Assembly: GCA_023230455.1 (NCBI GenBank)
Contig: JALNXH010000002.1
Span: forward strand, 1 to 64,000
Origin: Rhodocyclaceae bacterium
Lineage (GTDB): Bacteria; Pseudomonadota; Gammaproteobacteria; Burkholderiales; Rhodocyclaceae
DNA: 64,000 nucleotides
Direction of reading: 5' to 3'
A model generated the notes under the pieces. It had not been told where the DNA came from. It did not search any database and saw only the letters and a list, made by a program, of their open reading frames with translations. A program made the position numbers and the translations under genes. Position 1 is the stretch's first letter, and each line of letters opens with the position of its first letter. Below, one piece after another: positions 24,918-34,192 of the stretch.

Positions 24918-27293
24918 ATGCGCGTTGCCGAGCGGTTTATTGGCAGGGTGAAGGCATGGCTGAATGCCAGTCTGGGAAACCGTATCGGCGCGGCGCTGCT
25001 GAGCCTGACCCTCGGTTTCATTCTGTTGCTCGGGATCGCCAATTTCGTCTACATCTTTTCGCTGACACGAGACGCTACACGGGCCGCTTTGAACGAGTCA
25101 ACACGGGATGCGGTCAACGACGTTTCGACCGTTCTGGCCGGCATCAATGACGATCTGCACAATCTGGCACGCAATCCCACCGTCGTTTCGGCGGTACTCG
25201 ATTCCGTTGGGCAGGAAAGCTATCTGTATCCACTGCTGTTGCGCTTCAAACCGGCTGGGCGGGTCGCCCGCAACCTCTGCGTCACCGATTACAAGGGCAA
25301 ATCCATCGGCTGCTCGCGCCAGCCGATGCCTTCCTACAGCGGGCAGCCGTGGGTGGTCGATGCGGTCGAAAGCAATCGCGCCAGCGCGCACATCGTCATG
25401 CTGGAACCCCTCCGTCCGTTGTTGCAGATCGCCCAGCCGGTGGTCTATGAAGGTACGGGGCGTGCCGAAGGTGCTGTCGTCGCCGAATACGAATTAAGCG
25501 AAATTTTCATTCAGGCGCTCGGTGGCGCGGCGGAGCAGTTCACCCACCTGCACCTGAAAGGTGCTGCCGGCGACCTGCTCCTGCGCGGCCACGGGGAAGA
25601 TATCGTTCATGTCGAGCGAAAGCTGGCGCTTGCGGGGCCGTTCGACAGTCTCAAGCTGAGCCTCAGCCTCGGCGTACCGAGCGATCGGATCGTTGCCCCG
25701 CTGCGCAATCTGGCGGCTGTTTTTACAGCCTTGGTGATCATGCTGGTCGCGGCGGTATTTGCCCTCGTTCGCTATCTGGTACCGAGGTTGACGCGGCGTT
25801 TGTCGGCAATTACCCGGCAGGCGCAGCAGGTCGCGGAAACCGGCGTGCTCGAATATGCCGATACGGATCGGGGCCGCGACGAAATCGCCAGGCTGTCGCA
25901 AGCGTTCGCGACGATGACGCACCGGCTGCAGGAGATCAATCAGACGCTGGAAGGTACGGTCGCGGCCAGGACCGACGAATTGAGGCAGCAGCAGGCCTTG
26001 CTGAAGTCGATCATGAATGCGGTACCCGGGGTTATTTTTCAGTTTTGCCGGCATCCGGACGGAAAAATCAGCATGCCCTTCGCCAGTAATGTGATCCAGC
26101 AGGTTTATGGGCTTGACCCCGCGCTGTTGCGCGAGGATGCGGCGCAAGCCTTTGCGATGGTGCATCCCGACGACCGCGCTGCGCTGTATGCGTCGATTGA
26201 GGAATCCGCCGAGCAACTGACGGCGTGGCGGCACGAGTGCCGCATCGTTGGCTGCGAAAGAGCGGTCAGCTGGTGTCTCACCAATGCGTTGCCGCAGCGG
26301 CTGGGCGACGGCTCGGTGCTGTGGCACGGGATGGTGATGGACATCACCGAGCATAAGCGTGCCGAGCTGGCGCTGGCGGAAAGTGAGGCCTACAGCAAGG
26401 CGCTGTTCGAGAATTCCTATATGCCGATGGTCATCATGGATTCCGTAACCGGCCGTTTCGTAGATTGCAACGATGCGGCGGTTGCAATCTACGGCTACCC
26501 CGATCGGCAGAGCGTGCTGGGTAAAACGCCGCTCGACGTTTCCGCTCCGACTCAGTATGACGGAAGCCCGTCGTCGAGCGCCGCCGCGGAAAGGATCGCC
26601 AACGCCGAGGCTGCCGGCGTCTGCGTATTCGAGTGGCGGCACCGGCGCCCCGACGGGGTGGTCTGGGACGCCGAAGTGCGTTTGATGAAAATGTCGCATC
26701 GCGGGCGTCAGCTGATGCAGTTCAGCCTGATCGACATTACTGAACGCAAGCGGCTGGAATCCGAGCGCAAGGCACACGAGGACCTGATCTGGCGTCAAGC
26801 CAATTTCGATGCGCTGACCGGGCTGGCTAATCGCAACCTCTGCCATGATCGGCTCGAAGGCGCGCTGGCGCAGGCGCGGCGTAGTGGGCGCAAGGTCGGC
26901 GTGATCTTCCTCGACCTGGATGGATTCAAGAGCGTCAACGACAGTATCGGCCATGCATTGGGCGACGAACTGCTGGTGGAGGTGGCGCGTCGCCTGACCG
27001 ATGCTGTGCGTGAGCAGGATACGGTTGCTCGTTTGGGCGGCGACGAGTTCGTGTTGCTCGCGCATGACCTGGCGAGTGCCGAGGATATGCTGCGCATCGG
27101 CGAGAAAATCGTCGCCACATTGCAGCAGCCATTCAGCCTCGCCGGCATGCTCTTCGTGATCTCGGCCAGTGTCGGCTGTGCGCTGTTTCCGGACGACGCG
27201 GCGGGCGGCGAAGCGCTGCTCGATCTTGCCGATCAAGCCATGTATCAGGCCAAACAGGCGGGGAAAAACTGTGTCCGCTGCGCCGGGCAGTGA
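24918..27293 (+). CDS. Membrane sensor diguanylate cyclase: periplasmic domain-HAMP-PAS-PAS-GGDEF
   Basis: This 791-residue protein makes cyclic di-GMP in response to external and internal cues. A first transmembrane helix (about residues 24-47) and a second (about 264-287) frame a ~215-residue periplasmic domain that contains two cysteines (Cys120, Cys131). A HAMP linker (about 288-340), two PAS domains (about 365-480 and 490-610) and a GGDEF domain follow. The active site RLGGDEF is intact (GGDEF 707-711), and RxxD at 698-701 is the product-inhibition I-site at the standard five-residue spacing. It is seven bases downstream of a periplasmic binding-protein gene, suggesting that the binding protein docks on the periplasmic domain. 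There is no EAL domain. Confidence 0.9.
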   Translation: MRVAERFIGRVKAWLNASLGNRIGAALLSLTLGFILLLGIANFVYIFSLTRDATRAALNESTRDAVNDVSTVLAGINDDLHNLARNPTVVSAVLDSVGQESYLYPLLLRFKPAGRVARNLCVTDYKGKSIGCSRQPMPSYSGQPWVVDAVESNRASAHIVMLEPLRPLLQIAQPVVYEGTGRAEGAVVAEYELSEIFIQALGGAAEQFTHLHLKGAAGDLLLRGHGEDIVHVERKLALAGPFDSLKLSLSLGVPSDRIVAPLRNLAAVFTALVIMLVAAVFALVRYLVPRLTRRLSAITRQAQQVAETGVLEYADTDRGRDEIARLSQAFATMTHRLQEINQTLEGTVAARTDELRQQQALLKSIMNAVPGVIFQFCRHPDGKISMPFASNVIQQVYGLDPALLREDAAQAFAMVHPDDRAALYASIEESAEQLTAWRHECRIVGCERAVSWCLTNALPQRLGDGSVLWHGMVMDITEHKRAELALAESEAYSKALFENSYMPMVIMDSVTGRFVDCNDAAVAIYGYPDRQSVLGKTPLDVSAPTQYDGSPSSSAAAERIANAEAAGVCVFEWRHRRPDGVVWDAEVRLMKMSHRGRQLMQFSLIDITERKRLESERKAHEDLIWRQANFDALTGLANRNLCHDRLEGALAQARRSGRKVGVIFLDLDGFKSVNDSIGHALGDELLVEVARRLTDAVREQDTVARLGGDEFVLLAHDLASAEDMLRIGEKIVATLQQPFSLAGMLFVISASVGCALFPDDAAGGEALLDLADQAMYQAKQAGKNCVRCAGQ

Positions 27294-27324
27294 TAGCCCC
27301 GCGCTTGTGCCGGCGGTTTAAGGC

Positions 27325-28245
27325 TTAACGCTCTTCGAACGTGTCGCCAGCGGCGATGGCAAAACCGCGCAGGAAGTCGGCGGCGGACAGGCTGCGGCTG
27401 CCGGGTTTTTGCAGTGTTACAAGACGCAGCGCGCCATCGCCGCAGGCGACGAGGATGCCGTCGTTATCGACGGCGAGCACGGCGCCAGGCCGGCCGCAGC
27501 CCGGCGCTGGAACCGCACGCCAGATTTTCACAAGCTGCTGCCGGAATTCGGCAACCGCACCGGGGAAGGGATTGAAGGCGCGGATCCGCCGTTCCAGCTG
27601 TAGCGCGGGGAGTCGCCAGTCGATGCGCGCTTCGCTCTTGTCGATCTTTTGCGCATAGGTTACGCCGGCGGCAGGCTGGGGTTCGGCGACCAGTTCGGTC
27701 AGCCGTTCCAGGGCCTCGGCGATCAGCCGCGCACCTTGCGCGGCGAGCTTGTCGTGGAGCGATGCGGCGGTATCGTCGGCGATCGGCAGGGCTTCGCGCA
27801 GCAGCATGGGGCCGGTATCGAGACCGGCTTCCATCTGCATGATGGTGATGCCGGTCTCGACATCGCCGGCCTCAATGGCGCGCTGGATCGGCGCCGCGCC
27901 GCGCCAGCGCGGTAGCAGCGAGGCATGGATGTTGAGACAGCCGTGACGCGGCAGGTCGAGCACCGCCTGGGGCAGGATCAGGCCATACGCGGCAACTACC
28001 ATCACATCGGCTGCGGCATCGGCGATGGGCCGGTGGGTCGTCGGATCCTTCAGGCGTTCGGGCTGGTGCAGCGGAATGCCGTGGGCCAGCGCCACGCGCT
28101 TTACCGCGCTGGGCTGGAGCTTCTGTCCGCGCCCCGATGGACGGTCGGGCTGGGTCAGCACCAGCGGCACCTGATGGCCGGCGGCGAGGATGGCCTCCAG
28201 CGCGGTGGCGGCAAATTCGGGCGTACCGGCGAAGATGACTTTCAT
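27325..28245 (-). CDS. fmt: Methionyl-tRNA formyltransferase
   Basis: Fmt formylates initiator Met-tRNA using 10-formyltetrahydrofolate. The 306-residue protein has the N-terminal MKVIFAGTPEFAATALEA segment, the active-site block NIHASLLPRWRGAAPIQRAI and the C-terminal OB-fold tRNA-binding domain. It is downstream of def in the same direction, the conserved def-fmt pairing, with a 92-base spacer holding a hairpin. rsmB, often next in this cluster, is instead at the right end of the window. Confidence 0.97.
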   Translation of the reverse strand: MKVIFAGTPEFAATALEAILAAGHQVPLVLTQPDRPSGRGQKLQPSAVKRVALAHGIPLHQPERLKDPTTHRPIADAAADVMVVAAYGLILPQAVLDLPRHGCLNIHASLLPRWRGAAPIQRAIEAGDVETGITIMQMEAGLDTGPMLLREALPIADDTAASLHDKLAAQGARLIAEALERLTELVAEPQPAAGVTYAQKIDKSEARIDWRLPALQLERRIRAFNPFPGAVAEFRQQLVKIWRAVPAPGCGRPGAVLAVDNDGILVACGDGALRLVTLQKPGSRSLSAADFLRGFAIAAGDTFEER

Positions 28246-28318
28246 GATGTCCGAAGGCTGCTGATCGGTCCCTGCACCCGCGAGGGAAGGATGGAAGGAG
28301 ATGGGCGTTTTTTCAGCC

Positions 28319-28359
28319 GCAGGCGAGGATCGCCTTCTTACGCGGTGATCCTCGCCTGC
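28319..28359 (-). repeat. Inverted repeat covering the def 3' end
   Basis: GCAGGCGAGGATC (28319-28331) and GATCCTCGCCTGC (28347-28359) are a perfect 13-bp inverted repeat. The right arm lies inside the last codons of def (stop at 28338-28340), the left arm in the def-fmt spacer. In the transcribed strand the stem is followed by GGCTGAAAAAACG, not a U-run, so it is not a standard terminator. It may stabilise or mark the def mRNA end. Confidence 0.7.
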
Positions 28360-28841
28360 TTGGCAAGCTTGCTCTTGATCCGTCCCTGTTTGAGCTGGGA
28401 TAGATATTCAACGAAGACTTTGCCCTGTAAGTGGTCGATTTCGTGCTGGATACATACGGCGAGCAGGCCGTCGGCGTCCATCTCGAAGCGTTTGCCCTGA
28501 GTGTCGAGCGCACGCACCCGCACCTGCGCTGCGCGCCTGACGGTTTCGTAGATGCCCGGAACCGAAAGGCATCCCTCCTCGCCTTCGCACTCGCCGGAAC
28601 GGCTCAGGATTTCCGGGTTGATGAACACCAAGAGCTGCGACTTGTCTTCGCTGACGTCGATGACGATGACTTGCTTGTGCTGATCGACCTGGGTGGCGGC
28701 GAGGCCGATGCCCGGCGCGGCGTACATGGTTTCGGCCATGTCGGCCACCAGCTTACGGATCGTCGGGTCGACCTCGGCCACCGGCGCGGCTTTTTTATGC
28801 AGCCGTGGATCGGGGTAGCGGAGGATGGGCAGGAGGGCCAT
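28338..28841 (-). CDS. def: Peptide deformylase
   Basis: Def removes the formyl group from nascent proteins. The three signature motifs are present in the 167-residue sequence: GIGLAATQ (residues 44-51), EGCLSVPG with metal ligand Cys91, and CIQHEIDHLQG with His133, Glu134 and His137. The start is divergent from the LysM-protein gene, whose putative promoter overlaps the first bases of the intergenic region. Confidence 0.97.
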   Translation of the reverse strand: MALLPILRYPDPRLHKKAAPVAEVDPTIRKLVADMAETMYAAPGIGLAATQVDQHKQVIVIDVSEDKSQLLVFINPEILSRSGECEGEEGCLSVPGIYETVRRAAQVRVRALDTQGKRFEMDADGLLAVCIQHEIDHLQGKVFVEYLSQLKQGRIKSKLAKQARITA

Positions 28842-28846
28842 AACTG

Positions 28847-28875
28847 TTGATGCAATAAGGATTTGCGGGCAGAAT
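28847..28875 (+). promoter_or_regulatory. Possible promoter of the LysM-dprA operon
   Basis: TTGATG (28847-28852) and CAGAAT (28870-28875) are 17 bases apart, each matching four of six consensus bases, about 30 bases before the LysM-protein start. Confidence 0.4.
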
Positions 28876-28902
28876 CAAAGAAATTGCCTGAGGAGGTGCC
28901 CA

Positions 28903-29958
28903 ATGAAACGAATTATAGCTGCGCTGTTGCTTGCCATCTCAAGCCTGTCGGTGCCGGCGCTGGCTGCGAACAGCGTGGAGGCCGGTGCGCCGCCGGAGGT
29001 CGCCGCCAACGCTCCGGATCGTCATGTGGTGGTTCCCGGCGATACGCTGTGGGGCATCGCCCGGACCTTCCTCAAGGATCCGTTCCGCTGGAACGAACTG
29101 TGGCAGATCAATCCCGACCAGATAAAGAATCCGCACCGCATCTATCCCGGCCAGGTGATCGTGCTTGATCGCAGCGGCGCCCAGCCGCGCCTGCGCATCG
29201 AGGGCGAGGGCGAGCCTGCAATGGAAAAGCTGCCGCCGCGCATCCGCGAGACGTCTCTGGCGCAGCAGATTCCTGCCATTCCGCAGCAGGCCATTGAGCC
29301 CTTCCTGATCCGTCCGCTGGTGGTTGACGAAGTGGCCGTCGATACTGCGCCGCGCATCGTCGCCGTGCAGGACGGTCGCGTACTGGCCGGCAACGGCGAT
29401 ACCATCTATGCGGTCAATCTGGATAAGGCCGGCGGCAAGAAATGGCAGATCTACCGTCCCGGCGTAGCCTTGAAGGATCCCGATACTGGCGAAGTCCTCG
29501 GCTACAGTGCGGAAGTGGTGGGTAGCGCGGTCCTGCTGCGCGAGGGCGACCCGGCGGCGCTGCGCATTACCGCTTCGAAGAACGAGATCGGCAAGGGCGA
29601 TCAACTGGCGCCGGAGCCGAAATCGGATATTTTCAGCTACCCGCTGCACCCACCGAAGAAACCGATTTCGGCGCGTATCGTCGGCATCGCGGGCGATGCG
29701 CCGAACGCCGGGCGCTATTCGGTGATCCTGATTTCGCGCGGCCGCGCCGACGGCGTCGAATTGGGCGACGTGTTGGCCTTGTATCGTCCCGGGGAAACCA
29801 TGACCGACCGTCACAAGGGTGTGGTGCGCGACTTGGCGACGCCGGAAGAGCGGTTCGGGCTGATCTATGTATTTCGTGTCTTCGACCGGATTTCCTACGC
29901 GCTGATCATGGAGTCCGATCGGCCGGCCGGCCAGGGCGACGTTGTCCGTACCCCTTGA
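28903..29958 (+). CDS. Exported LysM peptidoglycan-binding domain protein
   Basis: The 351-residue protein has a signal peptide (MKRIIAALLLAISSLSVPALA) and one LysM domain (about residues 38-88: HVVVPGDTLWGIARTFLKDP, then NPHRIYPGQVIVL), which binds the glycan strands of peptidoglycan. The remaining ~250 residues are an uncharacterised region found in proteins encoded upstream of dprA in many betaproteobacteria. A strong Shine-Dalgarno AGGAGG fixes the ATG; a longer frame would add 26 residues with no signal peptide at the front. It is followed after 9 bases by dprA. No hydrolase motif is seen. Confidence 0.9.
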   Translation: MKRIIAALLLAISSLSVPALAANSVEAGAPPEVAANAPDRHVVVPGDTLWGIARTFLKDPFRWNELWQINPDQIKNPHRIYPGQVIVLDRSGAQPRLRIEGEGEPAMEKLPPRIRETSLAQQIPAIPQQAIEPFLIRPLVVDEVAVDTAPRIVAVQDGRVLAGNGDTIYAVNLDKAGGKKWQIYRPGVALKDPDTGEVLGYSAEVVGSAVLLREGDPAALRITASKNEIGKGDQLAPEPKSDIFSYPLHPPKKPISARIVGIAGDAPNAGRYSVILISRGRADGVELGDVLALYRPGETMTDRHKGVVRDLATPEERFGLIYVFRVFDRISYALIMESDRPAGQGDVVRTP

Positions 29959-29967
29959 GGCGGGTTG

Positions 29968-31080
29968 ATGCGCGGTAACGCCGGGCTTTCGGCTTGGCTG
30001 AGGCTGGCCGCGGTGCCCGGTGTCGGCGGCGAGACGCAACGCCGCCTGCTCAAGGCCTGCGGGCTTCCCGAAGCGATTTTCGCCGCCACGCATACTGCGC
30101 TCGCCGCCATCGTAGGAGAGCAGGTGGCATTGCGCCTGCTCTCCTACGATGCCGCCGTCGAGGTGGAGACGGCGCTGACGTGGGCCGATCTGCCGGGTAA
30201 TCGCATCCTTACCCTGGCCGACGCCGACTACCCGGCGCCGTTGCTCGACAGCGACGATCCGCCGCCGCTGCTCTACGCCAAAGGGCGCGTCGAGTTGCTG
30301 CGGCAACCGGCGCTGGCCGTGGTGGGCAGCCGCAACGCCAGTCGCCAGGGCGAACAGAATGCCGAGGCGTTCGCCGAAGCGCTTTCCCGTTCCGGCTTGG
30401 CGGTGGTCAGCGGGCTGGCTTTGGGTATCGATGCCGCCGCCCATCGTGGGGCTCTGCGCGGCGCGGGCGGAACGATCGCGGTGATCGGCACCGGGGTCGA
30501 CCGCATTTATCCTGCTCGCAACGAAGCCCTGACCCGCGAGATTGCCGAGCGTGGAGTGATCGTCAGCGAATTTGCCCTCGGCACGCCGCCGCTGGCGGCC
30601 AACTTTCCGCGCCGCAACCGCATCATTGCCGGCCTGGCGAAAGGCTGCTTGGTCGTCGAGGCCGCCCCTCGCAGCGGCTCCCTGATCACCGCCCGGCTGG
30701 CGGCGGAGGCTGGACGCGAGGTATTCGCCATCCCCGGCTCGATCCATTCGCCGCTGTCGAAGGGCTGCCACGCGTTGATCAAACAGGGGGCGAAACTGGT
30801 CGAGTCGGCCGAGGATATCCTTGAAGAACTGGGGTGGACCCCTGCCAATTCCGGCCTGGGAACGCCGGCGGAGGTTGCCTGCGGCTGGGCGGACCCCGCT
30901 CTGGACGGGGATGGCGGGCAAAATGTGCTTGCTGCGCTGGGCTACGATCCGTGCACTCTGGATGGGCTGGTAGACCGAACCGGCTTGACGGCAGACACCC
31001 TTCTTGCGATGCTGTTGGTGCTGGAACTGGATGGTCGCGTGGCGCAACTGCCGGGGGGCCTTTATCAGCAAATCAAGTGA
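29968..31080 (+). CDS. dprA: DNA-processing protein DprA
   Basis: DprA protects incoming single-stranded DNA during transformation and loads RecA. The 370-residue protein has an N-terminal SAM-like/helix-hairpin region (LRLAAVPGVGGETQRRLL), the Rossmann-like DprA core (VVGSRNASRQGE, SGLALGIDAAAH, GTGVDRIYPARN, PRRNRIIAGL, IPGSIHSPLSKGCHALIK) and a C-terminal winged-helix (LDGLVDRTGLTADTLLAMLL). The ATG directly after an in-frame TTG was taken as start. The coding sequence contains a perfect 17-bp inverted repeat (see separate entry). dprA alone does not prove natural competence. Confidence 0.95.
   Translation: MRGNAGLSAWLRLAAVPGVGGETQRRLLKACGLPEAIFAATHTALAAIVGEQVALRLLSYDAAVEVETALTWADLPGNRILTLADADYPAPLLDSDDPPPLLYAKGRVELLRQPALAVVGSRNASRQGEQNAEAFAEALSRSGLAVVSGLALGIDAAAHRGALRGAGGTIAVIGTGVDRIYPARNEALTREIAERGVIVSEFALGTPPLAANFPRRNRIIAGLAKGCLVVEAAPRSGSLITARLAAEAGREVFAIPGSIHSPLSKGCHALIKQGAKLVESAEDILEELGWTPANSGLGTPAEVACGWADPALDGDGGQNVLAALGYDPCTLDGLVDRTGLTADTLLAMLLVLELDGRVAQLPGGLYQQIK
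30108..30151. repeat. Perfect 17-bp inverted repeat inside dprA
   Basis: CATCGTAGGAGAGCAGG (30108-30124) and CCTGCTCTCCTACGATG (30135-30151) are exact complements with a 10-base loop. They encode the stretch around AIVGEQVALRLLSYDA of DprA without breaking the frame. An exact repeat this long inside a coding region is well beyond chance expectation. Confidence 0.95.
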
Positions 31081-31092
31081 AAGGGCAGACAA

Positions 31093-31551
31093 ATGATTGA
31101 TATTCTTGTATATTTGTTTGAAAATTACCTGCCCGACGCCTGCCCCGAACCCGCCATTCTGGCGCGCAAGTTGACCGCCGCAGGGTTCGAACAGGACGAA
31201 ATCTCCGAAGCCCTCGATTGGCTCGATGGGCTGGATCGTAGCGAAGCGGTATTGCTGCATTTGCGTCCCCAGGGCGACGCGATCCGTATTTACGACGCCG
31301 AGGAAACCAGCCGTCTTCCGCTGGAATGCCGCGGTTTTCTGACGTTTCTCGAGCAGGCCGGCACCCTCGATCCGGAACTGCGCGAATTGGTGGTGGAACG
31401 TGCACTGGCGCTCACCGACGGGGAGATTTCCGTCGGCAAGCTGAAGGTCATCGTTCTGGCCGTACTCTGGCGCCGCCAGCACGAGTTCGACGCTCTGGTC
31501 CTGGAAGAATTGCTCCACGAGGACGAGGACGGCGAGCGTCTCTGCCACTGA
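31093..31551 (+). CDS. smg: Smg family protein (DUF494)
   Basis: This 152-residue acidic protein belongs to the Smg/DUF494 family, encoded near dprA and def in beta- and gammaproteobacteria. Typical features are the opening MIDILVYLFENYL and the IVLAVLWRRQHEFDALVLEELL segment. It is soluble and helical with no catalytic motif. The molecular role is not established. It lies 12 bases after dprA and 66 bases before topB. Confidence 0.92.
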   Translation: MIDILVYLFENYLPDACPEPAILARKLTAAGFEQDEISEALDWLDGLDRSEAVLLHLRPQGDAIRIYDAEETSRLPLECRGFLTFLEQAGTLDPELRELVVERALALTDGEISVGKLKVIVLAVLWRRQHEFDALVLEELLHEDEDGERLCH

Positions 31552-31617
31552 ACCCGGTTTGCATCCAACCGCGGGCGGCGCTTATCATGCGCCGCTTGTT
31601 TTTTGTACCTACCCGCC

Positions 31618-34182
31618 ATGAGTAAGCAGCTCATCATTGCCGAAAAACCCTCCGTCGCCCAGGACATCGCCCGGGTGCTGGGCGGTTTCACCCGCGAGGG
31701 GGACTATTTCGAGAGCGAGGATTACGTGCTCTCGTCGGCCATCGGCCACCTTCTCGAACTGACGGTGCCCGAGGAATACGAGGTCAAGCGCGGCAAATGG
31801 AGTTTCACCCATCTGCCGGTGATCCCGCCCCGATTCGCGCTGAATCCGATCGAGCGGACGGCCGATCGGCTCAAGCTGCTGACCCGGCTGATCAAGCGCA
31901 AGGACGTTGTCGGTCTGATCAACGCTTGCGACGCGGGACGCGAGGGCGAACTGATTTTCCGCTACGTGGCGCAACACGCGATGGGCGAAAAACTCAACAA
32001 GCCGATCCGCCGTCTCTGGCTTCAATCGATGACGCCGAACGCGATTCGCGAGGGCTTCGCCCATCTGCGCTCCGACGAGGAATTGCGTCCCTTGGCTGAC
32101 GCCGCGCGTTGCCGCTCGGAAGCCGACTGGCTGATCGGCATCAACGGCACCCGTGCGATGACGGCCTTCAATTCGGCCGAGGGTGGTTTCTACAAGACCC
32201 CGGTCGGCCGCGTGCAGACGCCGACGCTGGCGATCCTGGTGGAGCGGGAAAACCGCATCAGGAGCTTCGTCTCCCGCGACTATTGGGAAGTCGAGGCCGA
32301 ATTCAAGTGCGTTTCCGGTCTCTACCGCGGACGCTGGTTCGACGAAAAGTTCAAAAAGGCCGACGACGAGCACGCCCGGGCCGAACGGTTCTGGGAGCAA
32401 TCCAGGGCCGAGGCCGTGCGCAAAAAATGCCTCGGCAAGCACGGCGAGGTCGAGGAGGAGAGCAAGCCCAAGACCGAGGCCTGTCCGATGCTCTACGACC
32501 TCACTTCGCTACAGCGCGAAGCCAACGGCCGCTTCGGTTTTTCGGCCAAGAACACCCTCGGACTGGCGCAGGCGCTGTACGAAAAACACAAGGCGCTGAC
32601 CTATCCGCGGACCGACTCGCGCCACCTGCCCGAGGACTATGTCGGCACGGTCAAGGACACGCTCGCCAGCCTTGGCGAAACCCAGTACAAGGTGTTTTCC
32701 GCGCAGATCCTGAAGAATGGCTGGGTGCATCCCAACAAGCGCATCTTCAACAACGCCAAGGTCTCGGACCACTTCGCCATCATTCCCACCGGGGTGGTCC
32801 CGAAGAACCTGTCGGAACCCGAACAGAAGCTCTACGATCTGGTCACCAAGCGCTTCCTGGCCATCTTCTTCCCCTCGGCGGAATACAACATCACCACTCG
32901 CATCACCCGCGTCGAAGGCGAAGCCTTTAAGACCGAGGGCAAGGTGCTGGTCAACGCCGGCTGGCTGGCGGTCTATGGCCGCGAAGCGCAGAACGAGGAA
33001 GAGGAAACGCCCAACCTGCCGCCGCTGGAACCCAAAGAACGGGTCTGGGCCAACGATGTCGAGGTGAAGGGCAAGGCTACCCAGCCGCCGCCGCGCTTCT
33101 CGGAAGCGACGCTGCTCTCGGCCATGGAAGGCGCCGGCAAGCTGATCGAGGACGAGGAGTTGCGCGAAGCCATGTCGGAGCGCGGCCTCGGTACGCCGGC
33201 GACCCGCGCCGCCACCATCGAAGGCCTGCTCGCCGAGGAATACCTGCACCGCAACGGCCGCGAACTGCAACCCACGCCGAAAGCGTTCTCGCTGCTGTTC
33301 GCGCTGGAAAAGCTCGGCGTGGACGAAATCCGCTCGCCCGAACTGACCGGGGAGTGGGAATACAAGCTGAAGCAGATGGAGCTCGGCAAGCTCGGCCGCG
33401 ACGAATTCATGAACCACATCACCGGCAAGACGCAGGAGATGGTGGAACGGATCAAGACCGGCGAGCTGCCCGACGAGGCGTTCGGAACGCTGAAGACGTC
33501 CTGTCCGCGCTGCGGTGGCCAGATCCGCGAGGGTTACAAGAAGTTCGAGTGCCAGGGCTGCGACTACAAGTTGTGGAAAGTGGTGGCCAGCCGCCAATGG
33601 GCCCCGGAGGAAATGGACGAACTGCTCTCCAAGGGCCAGATCGGCCCGGTGCAGGGCTTCCGTAGCAAGATGGGGCGCGCCTTCGCGGCGATCGTCAAGC
33701 TCAACGCAGAGAAGATGCCGGAGTTCGATTTCGGCCAGACCGATGCCGACGGTGAGGGAGAGGCCGTCGACTTCTCCGGTCAGGAGACGCTCGGCCCGTG
33801 TCCCAAGTGCGGTGCCGCGGTGTTCGATCACGGCATGAGCTACGTTTGCGAAAAGTCCGTCGGGCCGGGCAAGAGTTGCGACTTCCGCTCCGGTAAGGTG
33901 ATCCTGCAACAGGAGATCGGCCGCGAGGAAATGCATAGGCTGCTGGAAGGCGGCAAGACCAGTTTGCTCAAGGGTTTCATTTCCAACCGCACGCGGAAGA
34001 AATTCTCCGCCTATCTGGTGCGCGGCGCCGACGGCAAGGTGAGCTTCGAGTTCGAGGTGCGTAAGGCGGCTGCACCCAAGGCCGGTGCCAAGACCAAGGC
34101 GGCGACCGACAAGAGTGAGGCCGCCGAGGAAAAGCCGGCCAAGGCCGTAGCGAAAAAACGTGTGACCAAGGCCAAGAAATAA
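31618..34182 (+). CDS. topB: DNA topoisomerase III (type IA), zinc-ribbon-containing form
   Basis: Topoisomerase III cuts one DNA strand through a tyrosyl link and decatenates replication intermediates. The 854-residue enzyme has an N-terminal Toprim domain (IIAEKPSVAQDIARVLGG, then DAGREGELIFRY), the catalytic Tyr in KALTYPRTDSRHLP, and a C-terminal region with Cys-rich modules (CPRCGGQIREG/CQGC; CPKCGAAVFDHGMSYVCEK). It ends in a long Lys/Ala-rich tail. I preferred the ATG at MSKQLIIAEKPS to one five codons upstream. It converges on rhlE, with a perfect 38-bp palindrome between the stops. Confidence 0.95.
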   Translation: MSKQLIIAEKPSVAQDIARVLGGFTREGDYFESEDYVLSSAIGHLLELTVPEEYEVKRGKWSFTHLPVIPPRFALNPIERTADRLKLLTRLIKRKDVVGLINACDAGREGELIFRYVAQHAMGEKLNKPIRRLWLQSMTPNAIREGFAHLRSDEELRPLADAARCRSEADWLIGINGTRAMTAFNSAEGGFYKTPVGRVQTPTLAILVERENRIRSFVSRDYWEVEAEFKCVSGLYRGRWFDEKFKKADDEHARAERFWEQSRAEAVRKKCLGKHGEVEEESKPKTEACPMLYDLTSLQREANGRFGFSAKNTLGLAQALYEKHKALTYPRTDSRHLPEDYVGTVKDTLASLGETQYKVFSAQILKNGWVHPNKRIFNNAKVSDHFAIIPTGVVPKNLSEPEQKLYDLVTKRFLAIFFPSAEYNITTRITRVEGEAFKTEGKVLVNAGWLAVYGREAQNEEEETPNLPPLEPKERVWANDVEVKGKATQPPPRFSEATLLSAMEGAGKLIEDEELREAMSERGLGTPATRAATIEGLLAEEYLHRNGRELQPTPKAFSLLFALEKLGVDEIRSPELTGEWEYKLKQMELGKLGRDEFMNHITGKTQEMVERIKTGELPDEAFGTLKTSCPRCGGQIREGYKKFECQGCDYKLWKVVASRQWAPEEMDELLSKGQIGPVQGFRSKMGRAFAAIVKLNAEKMPEFDFGQTDADGEGEAVDFSGQETLGPCPKCGAAVFDHGMSYVCEKSVGPGKSCDFRSGKVILQQEIGREEMHRLLEGGKTSLLKGFISNRTRKKFSAYLVRGADGKVSFEFEVRKAAAPKAGAKTKAATDKSEAAEEKPAKAVAKKRVTKAKK

Positions 34183-34192
34183 CAAGGCCGGG

